Assembly: GCA_018060885.1 (NCBI GenBank)
Contig: JAGOVF010000006.1
Span: 1-50,553, forward strand
Length of the DNA stretch: 50,553 nucleotides
Origin: Oligoflexales bacterium
GTDB taxonomy: Bacteria > Bdellovibrionota_B > Oligoflexia > Oligoflexales > JAGOVF01
Direction: 5' to 3'
The position numbers and the translations under genes are program-made. This document shows, one piece after another, positions 8,645-17,023 of this stretch; position 1 is the stretch's first letter, and the number at the start of each line of letters is the position of its first letter. The notes below the pieces were generated by a model. It saw only the letters and a program-made list of their open reading frames with translations, did not search any database and had not been told where the DNA came from.

Positions 8645-9274
8645 TTATTGTGCTTTACGTGTATTGGTTTGAATTGGTGAAATTCCGCTATCTTCTAATA
8701 CCTTTCTTAATCGATTGGAGTTCGTCTTTGTCCACCGATCATAGATTGCAAGTATATTGGAAGGTTGATTGATAGCATTTGTATCTGAAATATCCGCAAC
8801 CACTTCTACCAAAGTTGGAAAATTATTCGCCAGATGAGCATAAAGCGACGAAAAATGATCGTCGTGGCTTTTTTCTTTAAAGATAATTGAAACATTCGCG
8901 TAGGCATTTTTTCCCATGGTGATAAAATATTCGATATCGAATGTCTTTCTATTAAAATAGTCTTGGAAAAATCCAGAAACATATAAACTTGTATCACCGA
9001 GGTGTTTTAGAATTTTCAATTTTTTTTCGCTACTCTCAGCTTCATGCGCTTCTTTATAGAGCAAAGCCAAAGGGGTATGTAAAAATCCATTGTTTTGGTT
9101 TTTTTGTTCGCTCATCATTTTGTGAGGTTCAATGAAATCACAAAGCAGGTTTACTAGATAAAATTGAATGTCGCTGTTGAGCTTGACCTGCTGCTTATTT
9201 ATGGCGCTTTGCACCATTTCGTGGAAAAATTCTTTTGCGCTGATAGTTAGACTGCTGTTGCCTTCAGCTCGCAT
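8645..9274 (-). CDS. protein of unknown function, upstream partner in two-gene operon
   Basis: A 209-residue soluble, mostly helical protein starting at an ATG behind GGGAG. No motif was recognised. It is the first gene of a two-gene minus-strand unit with the EExxH protein downstream. There is no signal peptide. The ORF is supported by its ribosome binding site, length and tight spacing to the next gene. Confidence 0.7.
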   Translation of the reverse strand: MRAEGNSSLTISAKEFFHEMVQSAINKQQVKLNSDIQFYLVNLLCDFIEPHKMMSEQKNQNNGFLHTPLALLYKEAHEAESSEKKLKILKHLGDTSLYVSGFFQDYFNRKTFDIEYFITMGKNAYANVSIIFKEKSHDDHFSSLYAHLANNFPTLVEVVADISDTNAINQPSNILAIYDRWTKTNSNRLRKVLEDSGISPIQTNTRKAQ

Positions 9275-9541
9275 AATCTTTATCTCCCAAAAGCTTCGCC
9301 CTTAATAAATTACACCACTAATTGGCCAGTCAATCAATACGATGCCGCCATATTTCTCTTCTGTTGTTTCGGAACTTTAGTGATAAATATTAAGAAATTT
9401 AGCTTGTTTGCAGCTCGATTGCCCGTATATGGGTTGAGTCATTAAATTATATTAATAAATTCATGTAGTTAAACCTTGTAATTTGAGTACACCTCTTGCC
9501 TTGCTCCTAATTCAAGGGCTTTTAATTGAAATTTTGCGAAT
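9275..9541. other. divergent intergenic region, no feature seen
   Basis: 267 AT-rich bases between two divergent genes. It must hold promoters for one or both sides, but no convincing -35/-10 pair, hairpin or small ORF with a ribosome binding site was found. Confidence 0.5.
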
Positions 9542-10021
9542 TTGAATCTTTTATCAAAAAATTGCTCCCCTCCCCGATTATTACCTGACGCATTCATACC
9601 GAAATGGAGGAGAGGGCTATTTTTCCTTCATTTAGAGGCACCTTTGTTTGATCAGATTGACATAGAACTTTTAAAAGACTTTCGAATATTTTTAGACCAA
9701 AACGTCATTCAAGGTGGTTATCGACTTTTGTGGATATTTTTTTGGCCTATTTTGTACTATTGGCCAATCAAAGAACTGCAAAAAGACGACATATTAACAG
9801 CGATACTGTACGTCGCTTTTTTAACTTTCTCTGGATTGTGTTTAATTATTTTTCCGCTTGAATATCTAAAAGAAGAAAACTCGTTTGCATTCTATTCTTT
9901 TATTTGTGTTGTTTTTGGCGCTCTTGGATATATGCGTTGGCAAAAAATAAGTGTTTTAGCTCATTCGCCTCTAAAGGGGCAAAAAAAATTAATTGAGGAA
10001 AATAAAAATGGCAAAGAATAA
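9542..10021 (+). CDS. two-span membrane protein, unknown
   Basis: A 159-residue protein. A Pro/Arg-rich N-terminal part (to about residue 60) is followed by hydrophobic segments near 61-76, 86-104 and 112-130, then a basic tail. The TTG start at 9542 lacks a clear ribosome binding site, so the true N-terminus is uncertain. Its 3' end overlaps the next membrane protein gene by 14 bases, suggesting translational coupling and a shared role. Function unknown. Confidence 0.5.
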   Translation: MNLLSKNCSPPRLLPDAFIPKWRRGLFFLHLEAPLFDQIDIELLKDFRIFLDQNVIQGGYRLLWIFFWPILYYWPIKELQKDDILTAILYVAFLTFSGLCLIIFPLEYLKEENSFAFYSFICVVFGALGYMRWQKISVLAHSPLKGQKKLIEENKNGKE

Positions 10022-10319
10022 AGAAGCTAGCAAAAAAAGGGCCGAAGGCAATGAGAATTTTGCCAGTGAAGCACACTACTCAAAGATAATAATAAATAGA
10101 ACCATGCGACTCAGTTTTTTACCGATTTTTATTCTATTGTTTTTTATTTTTTCTGGACTAATCTTTCAAGCTCTTGTCCGTGGAGAATCCTGGGTAACCT
10201 TGGTTTTTCCTATACTGGGAATGGCAGCGATGATTTGCCTTTTTCCACTTACTGAAGAGTGGAGCTACACTCCATGGCAAACTAAAGCTCAGCGTTACGA
10301 GCGTGAATTTCATGACTAA
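10008..10319 (+). CDS. small two-span membrane protein with Lys-rich N-terminus
   Basis: A 103-residue protein from ATG 10008 with GAGGA upstream at 9995. The N-terminus is Lys/Glu-rich (MAKNKEASKKRAEGN), followed by two hydrophobic segments at about 40-60 and 66-86 and a charged end. It overlaps the upstream gene by 14 bases and the convergent mqnC-like gene by 38 bases at its 3' end. Hydrophobic layout and coupling suggest it partners the preceding protein. Confidence 0.55.
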   Translation: MAKNKEASKKRAEGNENFASEAHYSKIIINRTMRLSFLPIFILLFFIFSGLIFQALVRGESWVTLVFPILGMAAMICLFPLTEEWSYTPWQTKAQRYEREFHD

Positions 10320-11409
10320 AGTCTCTATGAAAATTTTTGCTAGATAATTTTTTTAGCTCAAAAGGATGGCGCTCCCTTAGCTTAAAACCTTGATTTTCGC
10401 CAAATGCTAAAATTTCCGCAAAATCATGCGATATTGTCGCACCTGCTTTTTGTGTGACTTCATCTTCCGTAGGTAGATCAAAATCATTCGCACCAAATTG
10501 CAACCCGCGCAATGCATCTTGATTGCGCGTCAATACAGATGTTCTAATATGAACAAAATTATCCAGGTAAAGTCGACAAATAGCCAACCAACGTAGATAT
10601 TCCTGGGTCGTGATCTCTTCGCCACCTATCTCCGTGTTATAGGGCTTGTAAGTCCAACATAAAAAACTTGTTAAGGGATGGTCGGATACTGAATCTTGAA
10701 ACAGTCGTAATGATTCGAGGTGGTTTAATCTTTCTTCAAGAGTTTCATCAAAACCTATCACCATGGTTGCCGTGGAACCTATCCCAGTTTCAAGTAAAGC
10801 TCTTTGAGCAATATAATAGTCTTCTGTTGTATATTTACCCGGGCTATGCCGCTTTCTAAAAGCATTATCGAGAATTTCGGCTCCGCCGCCAGTCACCCAG
10901 CGAGTTCCATGCGCTTTTAATATTGCTGCGCCTTCGTGGTAACTAAGTTTGCTTAATTTACAGCTAAACATAAACTCTGCCACCGTCATTTCATAAAACT
11001 CTAGCCGATCGGCATAGCGTTGACGGAGTTTGCTAAACAACTCTGCATAGTCTTGAAGCTTCAGTTTCGGGTGAAATCCGCCATTAAAGCCTACTAAGCG
11101 ACCACCAAAGGAACACAATTGGTCAATTTTTTCACAGAGTTGCTCAAAATTGAGAAGATAGGTTCCCGATTGATGCGGAAGACGGTAAAATGCACAATAG
11201 TCACACTTTGCAACACAGACGTTGGTGTAATTAACAATCGCCATTATCAAGTAAGTTGCGCTATCAATTGGATGGAACTTAGCTTTTTGGAGAGTAGCTA
11301 GCTCCATTAATTCCAGATCCGACGCCTCTTGAAATAAAACTGCCGCGTCACTTCTATCGATTCTCAGCTTCGAGTTAATTTTTTCTTTAATTATATCAAT
11401 ATGTTTCAA
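10282..11409 (-). CDS. mqnC: radical SAM dehypoxanthine futalosine cyclase-like protein (MqnC)
   Basis: MqnC is a radical SAM enzyme that cyclises dehypoxanthine futalosine in the futalosine route to menaquinone. Counting from an upstream ATG at 11427, the cluster cysteines are C71, C75 and C78 in NVCVAKCDYCAFYR, a C-x3-C-x2-C motif in the MqnC/MqnE/CofH style; GGGAEIL, SPGK and TATMVIGF further match MqnC. The ribosome binding site AGAAGGAG lies inside the codons following ATG 11427, and a TTG seven bases beyond it at 11409 is therefore the likelier start. No other mqn genes are nearby. CofH-like or MqnE paralogy is the main alternative. Confidence 0.8.
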   Translation of the reverse strand: MKHIDIIKEKINSKLRIDRSDAAVLFQEASDLELMELATLQKAKFHPIDSATYLIMAIVNYTNVCVAKCDYCAFYRLPHQSGTYLLNFEQLCEKIDQLCSFGGRLVGFNGGFHPKLKLQDYAELFSKLRQRYADRLEFYEMTVAEFMFSCKLSKLSYHEGAAILKAHGTRWVTGGGAEILDNAFRKRHSPGKYTTEDYYIAQRALLETGIGSTATMVIGFDETLEERLNHLESLRLFQDSVSDHPLTSFLCWTYKPYNTEIGGEEITTQEYLRWLAICRLYLDNFVHIRTSVLTRNQDALRGLQFGANDFDLPTEDEVTQKAGATISHDFAEILAFGENQGFKLRERHPFELKKLSSKNFHRDFSHEIHARNAEL

Positions 11410-11605
11410 TATTATTCTCCTTCTCATGCCAAGGTCTCAGGCTGTGAGTTATTTATAGTCTGAAAGCGCCTTCGAAGAAAGAAAACATTGACCAAATTTC
11501 AAACATTCTGTAACAAATAGGGCTCAGTTGTTTGCTCCAGCAGCGTTTTAGTTGTTAGTGAAAACATATAAAACGAACTCATTATTTTTAGATTAGGTCA
11601 TCAGT

Positions 11606-12037
11606 ATGAAAAATCAAATCATTAGCCGTTTTGAAGAAAGAATTTTTAAAGCTCGTCCGCGTATACCTAACTTTCGATCAGGCGATACAGTTAGAGTGCA
11701 TTATAAAATCCAAGAAGGCACAGATGCGACGAAGTTCAGGATTCAGCCTTTTGAAGGCGTCGTCATTCGCCGTAAAAATGGAACTGTGGATGGTTCTTTT
11801 ACTGTTAGAAAAATTTCTGCGGGTGGAGTCGGCGTTGAGCGTGTGTTTCCTTTGTGGTCGCACAGCATAGAAAAAGTTGACTTATTAGCTTCTGGCGTTG
11901 TTCGCCGCTCTCGTCTTTATTATTTGCGTAACTTGTCAGGAAAATCCGCTAGGATTCGTAGCAAGTATGTCGCTGCGGTTGCTGATACGACTGCGGGTGC
12001 AGATACTTCTGCGAGTACAGGAGCTTCTGCAGAGTAG
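11606..12037 (+). CDS. rplS: 50S ribosomal protein L19
   Basis: L19 sits at the 30S-50S interface. The N-terminal and central blocks are typical ([46 protein letters not shown]). Length is 143 against a usual 115 or so because of a C-terminal Ala/Thr/Ser tail after RSKYVAAV. The usual partners rpsP, rimM and trmD are not upstream; the gene appears to stand alone with its own terminator. rnhB and yraN, often next to rplS in bacteria, are about 1 kb away on the other strand. Confidence 0.96.
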   Translation: MKNQIISRFEERIFKARPRIPNFRSGDTVRVHYKIQEGTDATKFRIQPFEGVVIRRKNGTVDGSFTVRKISAGGVGVERVFPLWSHSIEKVDLLASGVVRRSRLYYLRNLSGKSARIRSKYVAAVADTTAGADTSASTGASAE

Positions 12038-12070
12038 TCATTTCGGTTTAAGTTTTAGTTTTAAGCTTAC

Positions 12071-12097
12071 AAGCGCTAGTCTTTCTAGCGCTTTTTT
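12071..12097 (+). terminator. rplS terminator
   Basis: AAGCGCTAG (12071-12079), a 5-base loop and CTAGCGCTT (12085-12093) form a perfect 9-bp stem, followed by a T run. It begins 34 bases after the rplS stop. Confidence 0.85.
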
Positions 12098-12237
12098 CGT
12101 TTGGGTTTAGATCTTCTAAAAGATTTCTGTTAGAGCAAAATGTACGCTCTTTAATGATTGATTGACATACCCCCTTGTGATACTGGGACTCCGAGTCGAA
12201 TAGGTTTTTGGCTCATTTCACATCAATTGGGGGATCT

Positions 12238-12726
12238 ATGAAAAGTTTGAAGAAGTTTTTAAGCGCATGTTTTTTAGGTTTAATATTGTCACAAGTTGCG
12301 GCTGCTCAAGACACAGACCCTAATTTAGCAGTTTTTGGATTTTATACGCTTTATGATGGTGCAAAAGAAGCAGCTCCAGGTTCTGCCGGCGTTATATATT
12401 TCTATGCAAACCCGGCAAATCCAAGCCAAATTGTCGGAGAATTCGCTACCAGCGTTTATAATGGTGGTGGTGATGATTTTACAAAATACACAATATCCAA
12501 CGTAGTATTGACCGGTTCGAAATTGACTGCAGATTGGAATATTGTTGGCAAAGAATTTTACAAAGGAGTCTTGGAAATTAATTTTTATACTGCACCGGAT
12601 GGCATCTTCTTCGAAGGTTTTGAAGGAAAGATTAAAACTACTGTTTATGAAGATGGCACTCCAGTGTCACTAGAATCTCAAGCAAGTTCTTGGGAAGCTT
12701 CAATATTTTCAGGAAAAAAAATATAA
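12238..12726 (+). CDS. small secreted protein, unknown
   Basis: From ATG 12238, with GGGGGA just upstream, the 162-residue product has a clear signal peptide (cut after QVAAAQ). The mature part is rich in Gly, Phe, Tyr and Thr with alternating hydrophobic residues, suggesting a beta structure. It has no cysteine. It has its own terminator downstream, so it is monocistronic. A longer TTG reading from 12208 is possible but lacks support. Function unknown. Confidence 0.75.
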   Translation: MKSLKKFLSACFLGLILSQVAAAQDTDPNLAVFGFYTLYDGAKEAAPGSAGVIYFYANPANPSQIVGEFATSVYNGGGDDFTKYTISNVVLTGSKLTADWNIVGKEFYKGVLEINFYTAPDGIFFEGFEGKIKTTVYEDGTPVSLESQASSWEASIFSGKKI

Positions 12727-12745
12727 ATAATAATTAGGCTTAATT

Positions 12746-12780
12746 AAGTCTCTTTGGTTAAAAGAATCAAAGAGACTTTC
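12746..12780. terminator. terminator after small secreted protein
   Basis: AAGTCTCTTTG (12746-12756) pairs with CAAAGAGACTT (12768-12778) with an 11-base loop. T residues follow on the plus strand. It lies between the convergent secreted-protein gene and yraN and may serve both. Confidence 0.75.
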
Positions 12781-12797
12781 TTCTTGAGTTAAAAAAG

Positions 12798-13229
12798 TTA
12801 CAATTCAATATTCTGCGAATAAAAGTAATCAATCTGCTTTTGCGTATTTAAATAAAGAACTATTAAATCACAGCGCAGAGTTGAAAAAAAATGGCCCCGC
12901 TTGCTAGATAACTGAACAAAATGCTGCATTCCTTTTTTTAGTGCTTGGCGTTTTTTATAAGGCATGAGTTGCTCAACATCGGCCATCTCAAGTTTAAAAT
13001 TTTTTCTCCATTTAACTTCAACGGCTAAAAGCAGCTTGCTTTTCGATGCTAAGATATCGATCTCACAAGCGCGCTTGCGAAAATTTCGCCGTAATACTTT
13101 CCAAGACTTTTTTTCTAAAAGAGACGCAACGAGATCTTCGGCAAGCGCTGCGGTTCTATATTTGTTGCTGCTCGTTGAGCAAGCGCTTAACTGGAGCAAA
13201 ATTTCTGCGGTGGAGGGGGGTGATGCCAT
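12798..13229 (-). CDS. yraN: YraN/UPF0102 family predicted nuclease-fold protein
   Basis: YraN proteins have a restriction-endonuclease-like fold of uncertain cellular role. The family core is clear: a helix AALAEDLVASLLEKK, then LRRNFRKRACEIDILA and LLLAVEVKWR, giving the E-x-D ... E-x-K arrangement of the PD-(D/E)xK fold. The start is uncertain: ATG 13229 overlaps rnhB by 74 bases, TTG 13199 by 44, and ATG 13289 is also in frame. None has a strong ribosome binding site, so translation is probably coupled to rnhB upstream. Confidence 0.85.
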   Translation of the reverse strand: MASPPSTAEILLQLSACSTSSNKYRTAALAEDLVASLLEKKSWKVLRRNFRKRACEIDILASKSKLLLAVEVKWRKNFKLEMADVEQLMPYKKRQALKKGMQHFVQLSSKRGHFFSTLRCDLIVLYLNTQKQIDYFYSQNIEL

Positions 13230-13830
13230 ATTTTGTGAGCATATCAAGATGCAGCTTAGTCCCGTAACCGACATGTTGCTCAAAGCCATAATTTGGAAAA
13301 ATATCTGCTTGCTGTTGCATAAAATGATCGCGAGCTTGTTTTGCTAAAATCGAAGCTGCCGAGATGCAGTAACACAAGTTATCACCACCAACTATGCTTT
13401 GTTGCTTACCTTTGAAGCTTGGTAGTTTTTGGTTGCCGTCTAAAAGGAGGATATCGATCTTGCTGCTATTTGAAACTTGATCGACAGCTCGCTGCATCGC
13501 AATAAAAGTGGCTTTTAGAATGCCAAAATTCTCAATTTCATCGACAGGACTCACTCCTATCGCAGCAGAAATTGAAATCTCCAGCAGTAGGCCCTCAAGC
13601 GAAGAGCGCTGCTTATAGCTTAGAGTCTTTGAATCGCGAATCAGAGCTTTTGTTTTTGGATCTAAGAGCTGAAAAGCATTGTAGTCTAATAACACCGCAG
13701 CAGCATAGACGGGGCCGGCCAAACAACCGCGACCAACTTCATCTACACCGACGATAAAAGAACAAGCTTCAGATAAAAGCCGCTCTTCCAAAAGCCCTTT
13801 TTGCAGAACTAACTCTGAATTTTTTTGCAC
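13156..13830 (-). CDS. rnhB: ribonuclease HII
   Basis: RNase HII cuts RNA in RNA-DNA hybrids and at single ribonucleotides in DNA. Motifs: GVDEVGRG with catalytic D30 and E31, LLLDGN (D131), and SILAKQARD (D168), followed by HRRNFAPVK at the end. Length of 224 is normal. The start is GTG at 13830. It overlaps yraN downstream, forming the rnhB-yraN pair common next to rplS in other bacteria. Confidence 0.95.
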   Translation of the reverse strand: MQKNSELVLQKGLLEERLLSEACSFIVGVDEVGRGCLAGPVYAAAVLLDYNAFQLLDPKTKALIRDSKTLSYKQRSSLEGLLLEISISAAIGVSPVDEIENFGILKATFIAMQRAVDQVSNSSKIDILLLDGNQKLPSFKGKQQSIVGGDNLCYCISAASILAKQARDHFMQQQADIFPNYGFEQHVGYGTKLHLDMLTKYGITPLHRRNFAPVKRLLNEQQQI

Positions 13831-13854
13831 GACTAGGCCTACAGCATAAAAAAT

Positions 13855-14181
13855 CTAAAGAGCCTTGTTGATCATTTCTTCTATTTTTACTTTTGGTACA
13901 GCACCAACAACAGAATCGACAACTTGCCCATTCTTGAACATGACCAAAAATGGTATTGATCTCACTCCATACACGGAAGGCACGTTTGCATTTTCGTCAA
14001 CATTCATCTTAGCTACTTTTATTTTCGTATTGTACTGCGCAGCTAGTGTGTCGAGCATCGGACCAATCGCAACACAAGGGCCGCACCAAGGTGCCCAAAA
14101 ATCAACTAAAACTGGAATGTTGGACTTAATGACTTCGTTATCAAAACTGCTATCATTCACCGCAACTGTATTTTGACCCAT
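13855..14181 (-). CDS. trxA: thioredoxin
   Basis: A 108-residue cytosolic thioredoxin with the classic WCGPC redox site (C33, C36), the preceding VLVDFWAPW strand and the cis-proline loop RSIPFLVMF. The ATG is preceded by AGGGAGC. It lies just upstream of rnhB with a 24-base gap, so the three minus-strand genes trxA-rnhB-yraN may be one transcript. Confidence 0.97.
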   Translation of the reverse strand: MGQNTVAVNDSSFDNEVIKSNIPVLVDFWAPWCGPCVAIGPMLDTLAAQYNTKIKVAKMNVDENANVPSVYGVRSIPFLVMFKNGQVVDSVVGAVPKVKIEEMINKAL

Positions 14182-14496
14182 ACGTTGGCTCCCTATAAGT
14201 ATTTATAATCTTGATTCAATAAAATACGTCTTTTACTGACTAAGTAAACGATAATTATAAAAGATAAATAAAATGTTGTCTAAAATCACCTTTTTCCCCG
14301 ATGCCTTGCCCTGAAAAGCACGGCCAGCTTGAATTGAAACATTAGGCAACGATTAACTTATCTTCAATTATCTGTAATCACTAGATATTTTTCACCATAA
14401 GCTAAAACTCCGGAAAAAACTTAACTTTTTCTCCTAAGTTCCGAACACCTCAATAGTCCAAAATGGGACATGAACGTTTTTAGAGGAAAAGATTCT
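14182..14496. other. divergent intergenic region between trxA and envelope cluster
   Basis: About 315 AT-rich bases separating trxA (minus) and the beta-barrel gene (plus). It should contain both promoters, but none was convincing. A short in-frame extension from ATG 14470 exists for the downstream gene. No hairpin of note was seen. Confidence 0.45.
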
Positions 14497-15279
14497 ATGC
14501 ATACTTCTACGCAAGCGCTGCGAAAATGCTATTCGTTTATCAAGTCTAGCTTCAACCTTCGTTTAATAACCCGGCTTTCCCTTGTTATCGCAATGGCAAT
14601 TGGAGTTCATAATACAACAGCATTTGCACTTGAGCTTTCGCCTGAAGAAATTAGAGGCGAAAAAACCAATCGTCCTGTGAGTGTGTTGCAAAATAGATTT
14701 TTTAAGAAAGTATTACGCCCAGAACTCGGAATACTCGCTGGCCAAGTCAATGACGAAGCGTACCTAGAAACGAAATATACCGGTGCGCGCCTTGGTCTGT
14801 TTTTTACCGAACAGATTGGCCTCGAGTACCAATTTATAAAGACTAAGGTCAGTGATAGCTTAGATAGAAAGGCCCTTCGTAACATCAAGTACCTACCCTA
14901 CCCTCTTCCAACTGAAGAAGAAGACCCGAACTTTGATCCTGCAACGCAATATAAAGAAGTAAGCCCTGAAATTAATCCTATAAGAAGGGCTCATGATTTA
15001 ACCGCCGTCTATGCTCCTATTTATGGAAAACTCGATCTGCTCAACGCCTATATTCTCTATTTTGATTTATATATCAGCTTAGGCCTTTCGAAAGTAGACA
15101 CTGATCAAGGAGAAAAAAGTGCTTTTACTTTTGGAATAGGTGAACGCTTCTACTTCAGTGAATCATGGTCTATTCGAGTAGACTACAAGCGAAGAATGTA
15201 TGACGAAACTCGCGATGGAAAAACTGTAAACAAAGACGCCGATACTATTGATTTGGGACTTAGTTTCTTTTTCCTTTAA
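14497..15279 (+). CDS. outer-membrane beta-barrel protein, first gene of TPR envelope cluster
   Basis: The ATG at 14497 is preceded by AGAGGA at the right distance, so it is preferred over ATG 14470. The 260-residue product has a signal peptide (basic N-terminus, hydrophobic residues about 30-45, likely cut after AFA). The mature part shows alternating aromatic/hydrophobic strands and ends in DLGLSFFFL, a terminal aromatic strand typical of barrels. It resembles the outer-membrane beta-barrel domain proteins of deltaproteobacteria found beside gliding-type TPR genes (GltA/GltB-like in Myxococcus); that link is inference. The next gene starts 35 bases later. Confidence 0.75.
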   Translation: MHTSTQALRKCYSFIKSSFNLRLITRLSLVIAMAIGVHNTTAFALELSPEEIRGEKTNRPVSVLQNRFFKKVLRPELGILAGQVNDEAYLETKYTGARLGLFFTEQIGLEYQFIKTKVSDSLDRKALRNIKYLPYPLPTEEEDPNFDPATQYKEVSPEINPIRRAHDLTAVYAPIYGKLDLLNAYILYFDLYISLGLSKVDTDQGEKSAFTFGIGERFYFSESWSIRVDYKRRMYDETRDGKTVNKDADTIDLGLSFFFL

Positions 15280-15314
15280 GAAGAAAAAAGAAAATAGCCA
15301 CATAGGAAAAAAAG

Positions 15315-16985
15315 ATGTTTAAAGTAGAAAAAAAAGATAAAAAAACAAACTCAAAGGTAAAAACTTACACTGGGATTATCATGGCTTCCGCAGTATGTTT
15401 TGCCTTTAGCCTAAATTTACTAGCGAATCCGAATTCTAAAAAACAAAAAATAAACAAAACAAATAAAAACAACACCCAACAAGCCGCTTTAAGTTCTGAA
15501 GAGAGAAATTTTCTTGATTTAAAATCTAAGCACCGCAACGGAAAAATTTCTAAAACGCAATTCTGGCGTGGAATGGCTAAAATTATTCCAAATCTAGGTA
15601 AGCTAAGCTATCCATCCCAGCTTTCTTTGGTACAGTTGAATGCAAATATTCTAAAAGAAACAGGCTATCCTCTGAGTGCAGCACTACAAGCTTCGCAAGC
15701 TATCATGTTAGCTAATAACCCTATGGAAGAAGATGTTAAGCCAGCATGGAAGCTACTAAAGGACATTGCAGATAAAAGAACTATCGACACTCTCCTCGAA
15801 ATTTTAGCAAAAAATCTATTTGAAAAAAACAATCAATTGACTCCACCCTACTTTGCAAACAATTGGAATTACTATGTTGGAAACTCTTTGGCAAAAGAGG
15901 CTAAATCAAGTGAATCAATTGTCTACTTCGATAAGATTCAGACGAGTGATTCCCACTTTGGCTTAGCAAGCTACCAAAAAGCAATGCAGAAAGTCGAACG
16001 CGGAGATCTGAAGGAAGCTGAATTGGACTTAAGTATTCTCGTTCATCCGAGCGTACGTGAAAAAATCTCTGACAAACATTCGGCGAATGAAAATCTATTT
16101 GACTTGAGTTATTTGGCACTTGGTCGGATTAATTATGAGCAAAAGGACTTTCAAGATTCATTTACAGCCTACCGCTTAGTTCGAAAAGATAGCCCATACT
16201 TCTATGAAGCCCTTTTTGAACAAGCTTGGGCCTTTTTTATGGCCGGCTATCCGAATCAAGCGCTCGGAGCTCTACATGGAGCCGAAAGTCCATTTTTTAG
16301 CAAAAAATTTAATCCCGAAGTCAGTATTCTAAAGTCGAGCATCTACTATTGGATGTGTCTTTATGAAGATAGCAAGGTTGGATTGCGCGAATTTTTGGAA
16401 AAACATTCTAAAAGCGTAGAAACCCTAGCAAAGTACTTTCACAACCGAAAGCTTGAGCCAGAAACAGCCTATGAAATATTCGAAAACTATATATCTGGTG
16501 TCAGCGCAACAACAATTGGCATACCCGTCGATGTTCTTGATACCGCAGCTACAAGCGATGGCATGATGTTCTTGCGCAGTCAATATGCGGATATACTGCA
16601 AGAGTCCGAGCGCCTAAAAAAATTCAGTGCCGGTAAGCGAGTAGATACTAATAGGGCGCAAGACTATTTACGAAGACTGACTAAATCTATGCAAATCGAT
16701 ATTGGCCGAGAATTTAGCGATCAGCTCATGTTGATAAAACAAAACTATGAAGTATACTATGAGCAAGCACAATTCCTATATGTTGAATTATTGATGAGTG
16801 AAAAAGATCATCTATTGGGCAAAGAACTCCATGCAGATTCTAAAATTACTACGGTGTCTAGCGCTAATGTTAAAGGTTGGGGTCAAACTGATTACTCTTG
16901 GAAAGATGGGGTTGGAAAAGAGTATTGGTGGGATGAAGTTGGGCATTTTGTTTATAGAGCAAAACCAGCATGTAATATTCAGTAA
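15315..16985 (+). CDS. periplasmic TPR-like protein
   Basis: A 556-residue protein with a Lys-rich N-terminus, a hydrophobic segment (about 18-36, signal peptide or anchor) and a helical body with degenerate TPR units, for example LGRINYEQKDFQDSFTAYRLV and the ALFEQAWAFFMAGYPNQALGAL stretch. The C-terminus ends in an aromatic-rich stretch (EYWWDEVGHFVYRAKPAC). Position between a beta-barrel and a giant TPR protein suits a GltC-like periplasmic component, which is inferred from architecture only. Confidence 0.7.
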   Translation: MFKVEKKDKKTNSKVKTYTGIIMASAVCFAFSLNLLANPNSKKQKINKTNKNNTQQAALSSEERNFLDLKSKHRNGKISKTQFWRGMAKIIPNLGKLSYPSQLSLVQLNANILKETGYPLSAALQASQAIMLANNPMEEDVKPAWKLLKDIADKRTIDTLLEILAKNLFEKNNQLTPPYFANNWNYYVGNSLAKEAKSSESIVYFDKIQTSDSHFGLASYQKAMQKVERGDLKEAELDLSILVHPSVREKISDKHSANENLFDLSYLALGRINYEQKDFQDSFTAYRLVRKDSPYFYEALFEQAWAFFMAGYPNQALGALHGAESPFFSKKFNPEVSILKSSIYYWMCLYEDSKVGLREFLEKHSKSVETLAKYFHNRKLEPETAYEIFENYISGVSATTIGIPVDVLDTAATSDGMMFLRSQYADILQESERLKKFSAGKRVDTNRAQDYLRRLTKSMQIDIGREFSDQLMLIKQNYEVYYEQAQFLYVELLMSEKDHLLGKELHADSKITTVSSANVKGWGQTDYSWKDGVGKEYWWDEVGHFVYRAKPACNIQ

Positions 16986-17023
16986 TTAAGAGTGAGAAGA
17001 AACGATTTTAGAGGAGTATGTAA

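Noticed and set aside
12162-12184. TTGACA before the 12238 secreted-protein gene
   Set aside because: No -10 hexamer at 16-18 bases; GATACT is only 11 bases away, so I do not call a promoter.
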